Shown here: piece after piece, positions 47,106-56,339 of the stretch
Layout: every line of letters starts with the position of its first letter
How positions within the stretch are numbered: position 1 is the first letter of the stretch
DNA from: CBDBND01 sp965262665
GTDB lineage: Bacteria; Pseudomonadota; Alphaproteobacteria; Rhodospirillales; Rhodospirillaceae
Direction of reading: 5' to 3'
DNA: 64,000 nucleotides
Assembly (NCBI GenBank): GCA_965262665.1
Contig: CBDHFR010000004.1
Span: forward strand, 1,860,001-1,924,000
Notes under the pieces: generated by a model
Databases searched by the model: none
The model's input: only the letters and a program-made list of their open reading frames with translations
What the model was told of the DNA's origin: nothing
Translations under genes and position numbers: made by a program

Positions 47106-47664
47106 GCTCCCGAATCCACCCCGACAGCACCTTTGCTGTAACGTGGCCCGCGGAGCTCCCAGCTCGCGGCCACAACCGATCCAACTAGCATGGATGGAAT
47201 CTCAGCTGCATTGACCTGCGATTACGCGTTCATTGACACCAACACTGAAACCCAACAGCGCAATTCTGATTGTCGCGGCGCGACAAACAGAATTGGCGCA
47301 AAAGCTCTTGCAATCGAGAAGAAACATCTAAACTATCCACTCCGTCGCGACGTCAAAACTCTTATCCAGATTGTCGCGCTATAATCATTCATGATCTCAG
47401 GTGAAATCACCGGCCGTATGGCAAGATGACCCAAGGCGCCTATTTCTGGCGGCCAGAGGATAAGCCCCACGGCCCGTTCGGGACCCGGGGCGGCGGGTTC
47501 TCCCTCATCCGCTTCAAGTACGGCAAGCATGTCAACGTCTGGGGAGACAACGACGTGTCGTACAATTTCGACTTTCCTTATCAGCCGGAATTACCAGACA
47601 GCCTCGCTCAATTGGGTAACGCGCCCTACGAGGGCACGGATCCTTATTAGTCCGCCCGGTTACA

Positions 47665-48918
47665 TCACAGCCGACAAATCATCGACGCGTTCGCACTGTT
47701 CGACACCGGATAGGGTGTTGAAAAGATTTTCTGCCCCGGACTGCCCCAGGTGTCATTCATGGTCTTGGTGCGGGAGAAGTCTCCCCGAGTGATTTTGATC
47801 TCCACCCAACCTTCGACAGCAGGCAAATCGAGGGCCTGAAAGGCCTTGGTAGCCGGAGGATGTTTGACGATCTCAATTTTGTCCGTCAGCGCGTGGTACT
47901 GTTCGCTGGCGATCCGCTCATTGGTGAACCAGTCGGGGCCGGGCGGAAAGCGGTAAATCACCATCGCGAAACACCAAGCGGTCGAATAAATGGCCTCCCA
48001 ATAGCGGGTGGGATGCGGGTTGTTCTGGTGCGGCATGAGATAAACATCGGGTAGGCCGGTTTTGATGGAGACAATCTCTTCCGGCATGAGATCGTTTTCC
48101 TCCACCAGTTCCTGGATAGATTGCACCACCATGTGGCAGCCGTGACTGGTGGGCCAGGGCTTGAGAAATAGGTTTGTCGCTGTGTGGTGGAACCGGTCCT
48201 GCGGAGTCTCCAAGGCGTCGAGATCGTATTGATCCACCATCTGATCGATTTCGTCCGCTACGCTGGTAAAACCGTGAGCCGTCATCAGCGCTGCTTGGAC
48301 CCCGGCCCGGGCGGCAAAGATGTTGCCCATACCGACGGCCGTGATGCGCCTGTCGATCTTGGGCTGGGTGTAGTTGATGGACTTGATAGGAAACTCCCAC
48401 GCCAGACTCAAAGCCCGGGCGGTGTGCTCCTGATCGAAGCCCAGAAGACGCGCGGTGATAGCCGCCGCCACCGTGTTGTTGTGACGAATGTCCGGCCCCA
48501 CTTTGGAGGCATGAAAAAAGCGACAATTCAAGTCGTGACCGATGGCCATAGCGGCGAGCAGATCTTGACCGGAGCAGTTCACACGTTGGGCCACCGCATG
48601 GGCCGTGTGAGCCACCAGCGGTCCGGGATGCAAGCCGGGTCCTGAATCCTCGAAGTCCGTGTTACGGCAGACCTGAGCGTTGACCGCCGCCGCCATCTCA
48701 CACGACACTCGATCTTTGGTTCCGATAATCAGCGCGTCCGGTGGTCCGCTCACTTCCTTGGCATAGGGCGTGAGTTCCTGCCCGGTGATGCGGTGGTCCA
48801 TGTACGTGATGCCGACGTGATCTACAAACAGCCGAACCAGCCGGTCAATGGCGGGCCGGGGAACATCCTCAAACGCCGTTGACACAATTTCGTTTGCGAT
48901 CGACTGGGTCACCGACAT
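47665..48918 (-). CDS. MmgE/PrpD family protein
   Basis: About 417 aa from ATG 48918 (an extra upstream 27 codons lack coding character). Landmarks: DHVGITYMDHRITGQEL, NTDFEDSGPGLHPGPLVAH (family active-site block), AAMAIGHDLNCRF, GFDQEHTARALSLAWE and KPWPTSHGCH. PrpD relatives are 2-methylcitrate dehydratase-like hydro-lyases or isomerases. The C-terminus looks shifted: in the next frame NLFNTLSGVEQCERVDDL is coding-like and stops at 47660, so a one-base change in a G4 run near 47738 may be an error. Next to a TRAP binding protein, suggesting uptake and dehydration of a carboxylic acid. Confidence 0.82.
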   Translation of the reverse strand: MSVTQSIANEIVSTAFEDVPRPAIDRLVRLFVDHVGITYMDHRITGQELTPYAKEVSGPPDALIIGTKDRVSCEMAAAVNAQVCRNTDFEDSGPGLHPGPLVAHTAHAVAQRVNCSGQDLLAAMAIGHDLNCRFFHASKVGPDIRHNNTVAAAITARLLGFDQEHTARALSLAWEFPIKSINYTQPKIDRRITAVGMGNIFAARAGVQAALMTAHGFTSVADEIDQMVDQYDLDALETPQDRFHHTATNLFLKPWPTSHGCHMVVQSIQELVEENDLMPEEIVSIKTGLPDVYLMPHQNNPHPTRYWEAIYSTAWCFAMVIYRFPPGPDWFTNERIASEQYHALTDKIEIVKHPPATKAFQALDLPAVEGWVEIKITRGDFSRTKTMNDTWGSPGQKIFSTPYPVSNSANASMICRL

Positions 48919-48937
48919 GGCAGGATTATTCCGTTTG

Positions 48938-49969
48938 TTAGTTAGAAACGGGTGAGGATTGTTGTCGGGCAAACGCAGCCTTGCCTTCGAGGATTGCATC
49001 GTAAAGACGCTGCGCGTTAGGCCCAGACCGGTCGATACTCTTACGTGGCAGGTCCGCCGTTTGATCTTTCCAAGCCTGTCGTTGGGATGGCGCGAGTTCG
49101 ATCACGTTGTACCCTTTAGCGATGGCCTGTTCCAAGTAGTCTTCGTTGGCCTGTGTAAAGAAGTCCCGATACCAGGAATCAGAGGGAACAGCCGTCCGAT
49201 AAATATCCTGATCGCCGATTGGCAATCCCTCGAACCAGTCCCGATTGGTAAAAGTTATGGCACTGAGATAAGCATGATGACTGAGCGTGAAATAAGGCGC
49301 GTACTCGCCAAAACCGCCAGTGACGAACAACTGCGTGCTTTGTTCCCCACCGTCGATCAAGCCAGTTTGCAACGAGGGTAGAACGTCGGAAAACGAGATC
49401 TGCACATAATCGGCGCCGACTTCCTGAATGAACATCAACGCAGCGGCGTCGATGTTGATGCGCATACGCCTGTTTTTGATGTCCTCAGGCACGCGAATTG
49501 GGGTTGTGGAGTAAAAATTGAACCATCCGGCCGACATCCAATCGATCATAACCATATCTTTGGCATACAAGAGATCGGTGACTGGTTCCTTGAGGTGATG
49601 ATCTAAAATGAAACCGGCTTCCTCTATGCTATCGAATAGGAACGGTGTGCGCAGAATATCGAGCCCCGGTTCCACCAATGTGATTCCACTGGCTGAAACT
49701 CCAGCCAAATGAACCTGACCGCGCCGTAACCGGTTGAACAGAACTTCCTCGGGTCCGATCTCGCCGCGGATGAACAACTTTGTTTTCAAGCGGCCCTGGC
49801 TTTGCTCATCGACAGACTCGGCAAACCGTGTCCAATAGACATCTCCCGGTGTATCCGGCGCAGCCCGTCCGCCGACGACCGCTTCGATGCTCTGCGCCAA
49901 CAATTCGCTGAGCAAATCCATGCTTAACGCGAACAGGCCAAGCGAAACCAAGATTGTTCTGATGGTCAT
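48938..49969 (-). CDS. TRAP transporter substrate-binding protein (DctP family)
   Basis: 343 aa. Signal peptide TILVSLGLFALSMDLLSELLA, then a DctP fold: DVYWTRFAESVDEQSQGRL, LFIRGEIGPEEVLFNRLRRG, DILRTPFLFDS, IRVPEDIKNRRMRIN (Arg that clamps the ligand carboxylate), and SFSDVLPSLQTGLIDGGEQS. It captures a carboxylic acid in the periplasm for a DctQM permease, which is not in this window. 19 nt before the MmgE/PrpD gene. Confidence 0.9.
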   Translation of the reverse strand: MTIRTILVSLGLFALSMDLLSELLAQSIEAVVGGRAAPDTPGDVYWTRFAESVDEQSQGRLKTKLFIRGEIGPEEVLFNRLRRGQVHLAGVSASGITLVEPGLDILRTPFLFDSIEEAGFILDHHLKEPVTDLLYAKDMVMIDWMSAGWFNFYSTTPIRVPEDIKNRRMRINIDAAALMFIQEVGADYVQISFSDVLPSLQTGLIDGGEQSTQLFVTGGFGEYAPYFTLSHHAYLSAITFTNRDWFEGLPIGDQDIYRTAVPSDSWYRDFFTQANEDYLEQAIAKGYNVIELAPSQRQAWKDQTADLPRKSIDRSGPNAQRLYDAILEGKAAFARQQSSPVSN

Positions 49970-50048
49970 ACCGACAGCCTAGCCTCAGCAGCAGAGCAGT
50001 GGCAATGCGCTTCCATGGTAAAAAAACCGCCGCGCATCAAAGACACGT

Positions 50049-50816
50049 TCACTGTTCTCGTATTTGTTCCGCGATATGTCGGGCACATGTATTCAGTGTT
50101 GCAAGATATTGATCAACGGCCTCTTTCGGACGCATGGCGGAATCGAAATAACGCAAGCTGAGGGATCCGAATGCGAGATCACGCGAACGGATTGGAACCG
50201 CCAACGCACTGACGGCGTCCCGTTGGCTAGGCACCAACGCGTACCCCTGGGCTCTTACTTTCTTGAGTGTTCCAGCCAACAATTTTGGCCGGCGCGATAG
50301 GAAATCGTCTGGAGGCCGTGCCGACTTGCTGGTGACTTCGACGATCGTCTTTCTTTGTTGCGCGGAACAAAATGCGAGATAAGCCTGTCCCGCTGCGGAG
50401 GAAATTAAGGGAAAGCGGAAACCTGCTGGAAAACGGTTCAAGACCAATGGGCTTTCATAGTCGGAGGTTGCCCGCACCAACATCGTTACACCGGATACCG
50501 TGCTCACCGAAATCGGCCACACCACATCCCGCCCTAAGTCACCGATGGCCGGTTTGGCAATGCGGTCGATCCAGGCTTCGTCGTCGAAGCCGTCGGCGAG
50601 GTTGCGGACGGACTCCGTCAGCCAGTAGGCCGACGAGGTTTCATCTTTGCGGAGGAATCCTTTGTGACGCAGCGTTTCCAACAGGCGATAGACAATACCC
50701 CGGTTGATGCCGGTGCCCGCCGCAATATCGCCAATGGATGGGCCGTTGTGCGTATTCAAAAAAGTCAGCACATCAAGACCACGGGCGAAGGCTTGAACAT
50801 GTTTCTTATCGGCCAT
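50049..50816 (-). CDS. IclR-family transcriptional regulator, second module
   Basis: About 255 aa from ATG 50816 (GGAGAG upstream). wHTH near residues 10-60 (SIGDIAAGTGINRGIVYRLL), effector domain with DVVWPISVSTVSGVTMLVR, FPAGFRFPLISSAAGQAYL and SALAVPIRSRD. Paralogous to the regulator at 4616. Divergent from the hydrolase at 50933, with a palindrome between them. Likely responds to an aromatic or carboxylic metabolite. Confidence 0.88.
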   Translation of the reverse strand: MADKKHVQAFARGLDVLTFLNTHNGPSIGDIAAGTGINRGIVYRLLETLRHKGFLRKDETSSAYWLTESVRNLADGFDDEAWIDRIAKPAIGDLGRDVVWPISVSTVSGVTMLVRATSDYESPLVLNRFPAGFRFPLISSAAGQAYLAFCSAQQRKTIVEVTSKSARPPDDFLSRRPKLLAGTLKKVRAQGYALVPSQRDAVSALAVPIRSRDLAFGSLSLRYFDSAMRPKEAVDQYLATLNTCARHIAEQIREQ

Positions 50817-50852
50817 GACTGATGACTCTCCGTTTATGCACACCTACCATGA

Positions 50853-50867
50853 GCACGCATTGCGTGC
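50853..50867. promoter_or_regulatory. Palindrome, probable IclR operator
   Basis: GCACGC-ATT-GCGTGC, a perfect 6-3-6 inverted repeat in the 116-nt gap between the IclR start (50816) and the hydrolase start (50933). Size and position fit an IclR-family site. Confidence 0.55.
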
Positions 50868-50932
50868 AGATGCAAGGATGTCATGAATATTGCCGGAGCC
50901 TCGTGCTTTGATAAGCCAAGAAGGGTGCACTC

Positions 50933-51742
50933 ATGGCCCAAACTGATCATCGCGTAGACACAGTCTCAACCGGCTTTTCGGATCTTGAGGTTCTCATTGG
51001 CGGTACGGGCCCAAACCTCATGTTTCTTCATGGTGAGGAAGGACAGCGGGGCTGGCTTGACCATCACGCACATCTGGCAGATAACTTTACTGTTATAGCG
51101 CCAACTCTGCCGGGTGTCGGCCAATCCCAACGGCCTGGCTGGTTGGAGTCCGTACCTGACATGGCGAAGGTATTGTTGGGCGCTTTAGATGAACTAGCGC
51201 TTGAGTCCTGCATTCTTGGCGGCGCCTCCATGGGCGGGTGGATCGCTGCGGAAATGGCGTCGATGGTGCCGGAAAAATTCGGCGGCCTCGTCTTGGTTGG
51301 TAATCAGGGACAGCCCACAGGCCACCTCGACACGCCTGACCTCTTTCTCACACCCTACCGGCGTTACATCTCCCTCGGGTATGCGGATCCCGATGCTGAG
51401 TCATTTAAAACCCTGTGGCCCGATGATCCTGACGATGAGGGCGTTGCCCACGACCTAGAAATCTGCGAGTTGGCCGCGCGGTTGGGCTTTAAGCCTTATA
51501 TGTACGACCGGTCTTTGCTGCCGAGCTTGGCTCGGTTCAAGAACCCCTCCCTTTTGGTTTGGGGTAACCAGGACATCATCACGCCGGCAGCCATCGCGGA
51601 ACAGTTCAAGGACGGCTTGGCTAACGCGGAAATCAAATTTGTTGCTCAAGCCGGACATTATGTTCATCTGGAACAGCCTCAAAGGTTTGCGGAGGCTTTT
51701 GTCGAATTTGCTGAGTCCCTCTCATCAGGAAAGGGTACATAG
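50933..51742 (+). CDS. Alpha/beta hydrolase
   Basis: 269 aa. NLMFLHGEEGQRGWLDHH (oxyanion region), GGASMGGWIAAEMA (nucleophile Ser), VWGNQDIITPAAIAEQF (acid) and AGHYVHLEQP (His): a complete triad, in contrast to the tandem hydrolase at 5425. Length and pattern suit a C-C hydrolase or esterase of the MhpC/BphD class. Followed after 2 nt by a luciferase-like monooxygenase, so one operon under the divergent IclR. Confidence 0.87.
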   Translation: MAQTDHRVDTVSTGFSDLEVLIGGTGPNLMFLHGEEGQRGWLDHHAHLADNFTVIAPTLPGVGQSQRPGWLESVPDMAKVLLGALDELALESCILGGASMGGWIAAEMASMVPEKFGGLVLVGNQGQPTGHLDTPDLFLTPYRRYISLGYADPDAESFKTLWPDDPDDEGVAHDLEICELAARLGFKPYMYDRSLLPSLARFKNPSLLVWGNQDIITPAAIAEQFKDGLANAEIKFVAQAGHYVHLEQPQRFAEAFVEFAESLSSGKGT

Positions 51743-51744
51743 CC

Positions 51745-52926
51745 ATGGTCCAGTTCTCTTATTTTGTTAACCAGCCGTACCTCGGCTATCCCCATGAAGC
51801 CGCCGCCGAGTACGGTGCGGTTATGCTTAAGTTCTCCAACAAGTACTTTGACCCGGAGCGCGCAGCGGAGCTGTACGAACGCTATCACCGAGAATTCAAG
51901 ATGGCGGAAGACATCGGCTTTGACGCCATACTCGTCAACGAGCACCACAATGCGCCCGCTGCGATGTCACCGTTGCCCAACGTCTCGGCCACGGTCTTGG
52001 CCAAGATCACCTCGCGGGTGAAGATTTTCATCGGCGGCAACATCCTGCCCGTCAACGGCAATCCGGTCCGCTTGGCCGAAGAGTTGGCGATGATCGATCT
52101 GATTTCCAAGGGCCGATTGATTTCAGGGTTTGTCCGTGGCGGCGCAGTGGAATCTCTAGCGCATTCAGTCAACACCTTGCACAACAGGGACATGTTTACC
52201 GAAGCCCACGACCTCATCGTCAAAACATGGACCCAACCGGGACCCTTCGTTTGGGAAGGCAAATACTATGACTACCGCTGTGTGAATCCCTGGGTATTGC
52301 CCTATCAGAAACCTCACCCGCCGATCATGATTCCAGGCTCAACCAGCCGTGAGACAGTGGAGTGGGCCGCCAAACGCGGGTATCCCTACGTCGCCCTAGC
52401 CACACGCTTGGATGCCACCGACCAGATGTTCGATTACTATGACGAAGTGGCGCGGGCATATGGTCACGAAGTCACACTTGGGCACCATGGTTACATGATG
52501 CGCGTGCATGTCGCCGAAACCGATGAGCAAGCCCATGAAGAAGGCAAGGCGCTGTTCGGCGGCCGCATCGCCCAGGTCACCAGCATGACGGATATGAAGA
52601 TCCATCCCGATGTGGGCGCGTGGATGGCCCCACCGGGGTATGTGAGCAAAGAAGCTGCCCTCACCCGGCGGAAATACATGGGTGGCACACCCTATGCCTT
52701 TTTTGCGCAAGGGTATGAGAAAGCAGTTGAAAGTACCCAGGTCGTCGTCGGTAGTCCGGACACGGTCGTGAAAAAACTTGATGAACTGCGCCAGCGTTTT
52801 CGCGTTGGGCACCTGGGTGTGGCACACTTCCCCATCGAAGAAGAAGCGATGACTGAACGGACCATGGAACTTCTCGGTGAACGTGTTTTTCCCCGACTGC
52901 GAGAACTGGCTGCCGAAGACGCTTGA
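51745..52926 (+). CDS. Luciferase-like flavin-dependent monooxygenase
   Basis: 393 aa. Bacterial luciferase/LLM fold: AEDIGFDAILVNEHHNAP near residue 55, ISGFVRGGAVESLAHSVN, AHDLIVKTWTQPGPFVWEG and the C-terminal AHFPIEEEAMTERTM. Uses FMNH2 and O2; the flavin reductase at 3782 could serve it. The HHNAP motif marks the alkane/nitrilotriacetate-type subgroup. Start 2 nt after the hydrolase. The following binding-protein gene overlaps its end. Confidence 0.88.
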   Translation: MVQFSYFVNQPYLGYPHEAAAEYGAVMLKFSNKYFDPERAAELYERYHREFKMAEDIGFDAILVNEHHNAPAAMSPLPNVSATVLAKITSRVKIFIGGNILPVNGNPVRLAEELAMIDLISKGRLISGFVRGGAVESLAHSVNTLHNRDMFTEAHDLIVKTWTQPGPFVWEGKYYDYRCVNPWVLPYQKPHPPIMIPGSTSRETVEWAAKRGYPYVALATRLDATDQMFDYYDEVARAYGHEVTLGHHGYMMRVHVAETDEQAHEEGKALFGGRIAQVTSMTDMKIHPDVGAWMAPPGYVSKEAALTRRKYMGGTPYAFFAQGYEKAVESTQVVVGSPDTVVKKLDELRQRFRVGHLGVAHFPIEEEAMTERTMELLGERVFPRLRELAAEDA

Positions 52927-54439
52927 AGTCTGTCGGTTCGTCTTTGCCTTGGTCGGACTTCATACGCTTGCCTTAGGTGACAGCAGTGTTAGGGCGGAGA
53001 CCTTGCGTGTCGCTGTTTCTGATCTGCCGCCTTCTCTCGGCAATCCGTATACGGCCATGGGTGTACCCGGGAGTCATTTCTGGGGCAGCCCTTATGATGG
53101 CCTGACAGCCATTGCACCAGACGGGTCTATTCAACCCGCCCTTGCGGCTGCATGGACCCAAGCCAGTCCCAACCTTTGGGTTTTTACGCTCCGTACAGAT
53201 GCGACGTTTCACAACGGCCGGCCATTCGACGTCGGGTCCGTGATAACAACGATGAATTACCTGCGTAGTCCTGACGCTGGGCAATATTTGCTCGCAAACG
53301 AGGTTAAGAATATTGCAGGCGTGCGCACCCTCGACGAAAAGACTGTTGAAATTACAACGACGACACCGGACGCGGCGCTGCCTCGCCGCTTAAGTTTGAT
53401 CATGATGATAGAGCCGTCTCAATGGACCGCATATGGTGTTGACGCCTATGCGCTTTCTCCCATTGGCACCGGACCTTTCCGGTTCGAGGAATGGGGACAA
53501 GGCAACAGATCGGCCGTGATGACAGCTTTCACAGAATCATTTCGCCACCCGCAGTCGGTTAAGACTTTAGAATTCATTGAAGTGCCGAATGGCGTGGCCC
53601 GTGAACAGGCTTTGATCTCTGGTGAAGTCGGTTTGATCACCAGCGTTAATCCAGACTCCATGGCACGATTGCGCGATAGTGGGTTTTCGATCCAGGTTCA
53701 TCAGCGCTCGCAGATCCTTTCCAGCTCTCCCAAACACACTCAAGCCGGACTCACCTTTAACGTCCCATCTTGTGCGCCAAGCGTTGAATTACGCAGTCGA
53801 TCGGCCATCGATCGCGGCTTTCATTTATAGCGGCATGGTGAACGTCGCGAGCCAGGGGGCCATTCCCGGTAAGGTTGGGTACAATCCGAGCCTCTCTCCT
53901 TATCCATACAATCCGTTGCAAGCACGGCAATTGTTGACTGAAGCCGGTTACCCCAATGGGTTCAAATTATCGTTAGCGGTGCTCCGCGCCGAAGGGACAG
54001 GGCAAGAGTTGGCCTACCAACAGGTGGCGCAAGATTTAACCGCCGTCGGGATTGACACAACGGTCACCGCTTTAGACGGCGCCCGGTTCATCCGTCACTG
54101 CGTCAGTAATCAATGGGATGAGTACGACGGGTTTTCTTTGCTCTGGAACAACGAACCTATGCGCGATGTCGCCCGGTCCCTGGAATACTATTCCTGCTTG
54201 AGACCACGTGCGTTCTTTTGTGACGAGCCAACCACCGAAGCCATCCGTGCAACAGGGCGCATAAGCGACCGATGCAACGCGAACGGGCCTTGCAGGAAAT
54301 TATGGCCCGCATGCAGGACCTGGCGCCCGCATTATGGTTGGTCAATCTGCCAGTGATGACCGCTGCAGATATGTCTCTTAGCAATGTAACTTTTGGCCCT
54401 TCGGGGCTAGCGTTTGAACAGATAAGCCGTACGCCATAA
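52877..54439 (+). pseudogene. ABC transporter substrate-binding protein (family 5), two frameshifts
   Basis: Part one: a hydrophobic leader (CRFVFALVGLHTLALG), then LRVAVSDLPPSLGNPY, WVFTLRTDATFHNGRPF and LSPIGTGPFRFEEWG of the SBP_bac_5 family. A break near 53745 leads to NTLKPDSPLTSHLVRQALNY, AVDRPSIAAF and YNPLQARQLLTEAGYP; another near 54270 to the tail IMARMQDLAPALWLVN, stop at 54437-54439. Joined length is about 515 aa, normal for peptide/opine-type binding proteins. Start unclear: the earliest is a GTG at 52877 inside the preceding gene. Confidence 0.82.
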
Positions 54440-54441
54440 TT

Positions 54442-55008
54442 CTAACAATTGTCTTCGCCTTTGTTGCGCGGTCTATAATCGATAACGCCACCGCGGCGAT
54501 CGACCTCAATGGCACAGCACTGCAAAAGAGCCTGTTTCAGTTTTTTCCGACCCCGTTGAACCCGCGACTTCATGCCCGATGGAGAAAGACCGAGACGCCC
54601 GGCCACTACCGCCTGGGTCAAGCCTTCGATCTCTGTCAGCAACAACGCTTCACTGTAAGGCTCGGGGAGGGTCTTAATGAACGGCACGAGACAGCAGGCT
54701 AAATCGGCTGTCGCAGACGTGTCTTCGTGGCTCGCGGACGGAATGTCTTCATCACCTTCCTGTGCAACCTGGGCTATCGCCATTTTTTCAACCGCTCGGC
54801 GGCGGTAATGATCGGTAATGGCGTTAGTGGCAACGCGATGCATCCACGCGACAGGCTTCTCTGCCGATTCAAGGCTGTTCTGGTGTTGAACGAGACGCAG
54901 AAGAATATCTCCAATAACGTCATCCACCCATAGGGGATCGACACGGCTACGCACATAAGCACGCAGTCCTGTTTCGAAACCGGCCCAGGCGTCTTCGCTG
55001 AGGGTCAT
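54442..55008 (-). CDS. sigZ: RNA polymerase sigma factor SigZ-like (ECF)
   Basis: 188 aa. Region 2: AYVRSRVDPLWVDDVIGDIL, PVAWMHRVATNAITDHYRRR; region 4: LPEPYSEALLLTEIEGL and GLSPSGMKSRVQRGRKKL. The C-terminal LQCCAIEVDRRGGVIDY, with a Cys pair and DRRG, is the SigZ signature tail and may sense a thiol-reactive agent. Lies 31 nt after the ArsI/CadI-like gene on the same strand. Intact. Confidence 0.87.
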   Translation of the reverse strand: MTLSEDAWAGFETGLRAYVRSRVDPLWVDDVIGDILLRLVQHQNSLESAEKPVAWMHRVATNAITDHYRRRAVEKMAIAQVAQEGDEDIPSASHEDTSATADLACCLVPFIKTLPEPYSEALLLTEIEGLTQAVVAGRLGLSPSGMKSRVQRGRKKLKQALLQCCAIEVDRRGGVIDYRPRNKGEDNC

Positions 55009-55183
55009 TTAATTCACCATTTTATGGCCATCGAACGGCCTAACAGTTACAAGCCTTTGCGACTGACTCCGAACCCGGATTGTCATCGGTGATATGATAC
55101 CATTCCCACCGCAGCCCCTGAGGCTCCTTCGACCAAACTTTGTTCTGGGTGGCATGGCAGCAGGTCGCGTTTTTCTGGGTATC

Positions 55184-55994
55184 TGAGAACGGCGGTGACA
55201 AATTAGTCCACGGGAGCGGCGGGAATGTCCCGGCCGCGGGCGGCGCAGAAGTCTGCCACCTGTAGCCTTCGATCCTTTTGGGGATGGAAGGTGGGAGGAT
55301 GTACTTGGTGGACCTTTATCTAACCGTGCGACTGGCGTGCCATGTGGAAGAGCTGAGCCAGCGAGAAGCAGCAAGACGGTTTGGGCTATCGCGCGATACA
55401 GTGAAGAAGATGCTGCGGCACTCGGTGCCGCCGGGATACCGGCGCAGCGAGCCGCCGAAGCGGCCTAAGCTGGACCCGTTCACGGATATCATTGACCGCA
55501 TTCTGGAAGCGGACCGCACGGTTCACCGTAAGCAGCGCCACACGGCAAAGCGGATATTCGAGCGCCTTCGCGATGAGCATGGCTTCACCGGCGGCCAGAC
55601 CATCGTCAAGGATTACGTCCGCGAACGGCGCCGTCGTTTGCGGGAGATGTTCGTGCCGCTGGTACATCCGCTGGTACATCCGCTGGTACATCCGCTGGTA
55701 CATCCGCCGGGGCATGCGCAGGCGGATTTCGGCGAGTCGGATGCGATCATCGCTGGCGTCAAGCTGCGAGCCCATTTCTTTGTCATGACCCTTCCCCACA
55801 GCGCTGCATGCTTCGTCGTGGCCTACACAGGCACCGCCCACACGCCTTCGCTTCGCACACGCGAAACGCTACGCAAAGCCGCGCGGGTCCCTCCTATGCA
55901 CTACCGGGACAACCCACAACCACGCCTTCGGCATCACATAAAATGGACTGGTTTTACGCCGCCCAACTGGGCTGATTTTGCTCCGCCGTTGACA
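55184..55994 (+). mobile_element. IS21-family deletion derivative (IS21-A, copy 2)
   Basis: Ends TGAGAACGGCGGTGAC and (complement) TGTCAACGGCGGAGC, flanked by the 6-bp duplication GGTATC (55178-55183, 55995-56000). Contains the IstA start (MYLVDLYLTVRLACHVEEL from 55299) through KRIFERLRDEHGF, QADFGESDAII and FVMTLPHSAACF, then degenerates. The rest of istA and all of istB are missing. 811 bp. Confidence 0.87.
55659..55706 (+). repeat. Four tandem 12-bp repeats in the istA fragment
   Basis: CTGGTACATCCG repeated exactly four times, encoding LVHP four times. Other IstA proteins have a single (V)PLxHxPGHAQADF at this place, so three extra units have arisen by slippage. Confidence 0.9.
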
Positions 55995-56339
55995 GGTATC
56001 GTCTAAAAGTCCGGCCTCCGCTAGGCGGCGGGCTGCTTTTTCCACGTCACCGGATTCGAAAACCTCAACGCCGAGATGGTTGAGGCGTTGATCGGCGTCA
56101 GGATTTTCGAACAGCACCAGTTTGAGGGGTGGTTGGCTGAGCGCGAAATTGGCATAGCCGGGGCGACGCTTGTGCGGCTCAGCATCGAACAGTTTTCCAT
56201 AGTAGGCAACCGCTTCATTGATATTATGGACGTTGAGAGCAAGCTGAAGTCTCATCTCGGTTCTCCTAAAGAGGGTTGATTTACCCCTTTAGACGCAGCC
56301 GAGAGCGAAAGGACGCAACTTTTTTAGCAGGCAATTAAA

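Larger units (their letters stand above)
45261..47392 (+). mobile_element. IS21-family element (IS21-B), non-autonomous
   Basis: Flanked by AATCATT at 45254-45260 and 47393-47399. Inverted ends TAT..CGCG.CAATC; internal repeats of GCGCGACAA near both ends (45290, 47279, 47370), as usual for IS21 ends. Contains a frameshifted istA and an istB reduced to its two ends. The last 280 bp before the right border carry only end repeats. Confidence 0.85.
44671..47650 (+). pseudogene. Cupin (DUF4437-like) protein, split by IS21-B
   Basis: N-terminal part 44671-45260: RPWIEFLFAQKLPWSAGLY, VLIRYPAGW, EEELYVLDGSLEINGRTY, ACLPPGYVR, a double-cupin start. IS21-B then interrupts after THPCVEESF. C-terminal part 47393-47650 continues MISGEITGRMA, slips one frame near 47427, then MTQGAYFWRPEDKPHGPFG and FKYGKHVNVW. 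The 7-bp duplication AATCATT marks the insertion. About 280 residues when rebuilt. Probably a metal-binding cupin enzyme or sensor; role unknown. Confidence 0.82.
55040..56255 (-). pseudogene. arsI: ArsI/CadI-like VOC metalloenzyme, split by IS21-A derivative
   Basis: N-terminal part 56255-55995: LQLALNVHNINEAVAYYGKL, YANFALSQPPLKLVLFE, RLNHLGVEVFESGDVEKAA. The insertion follows codons for Asp-Thr. C-terminal part 55183-55040: QKNATCCHATQNKVW (metal-binding Cys pair), EPQGLRWEWYHITDDNPG. Removing 55184-55994 and one GGTATC copy gives a perfect 132-codon frame, so the gene was intact before insertion. ArsI cleaves C-As bonds in methylarsenicals; CadI relatives respond to cadmium. In operon with sigZ. 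Confidence 0.85.

Noticed and set aside
55659..55706. CRISPR-like array
   Set aside because: Repeats are 12 bp with no spacers and are in frame within istA.
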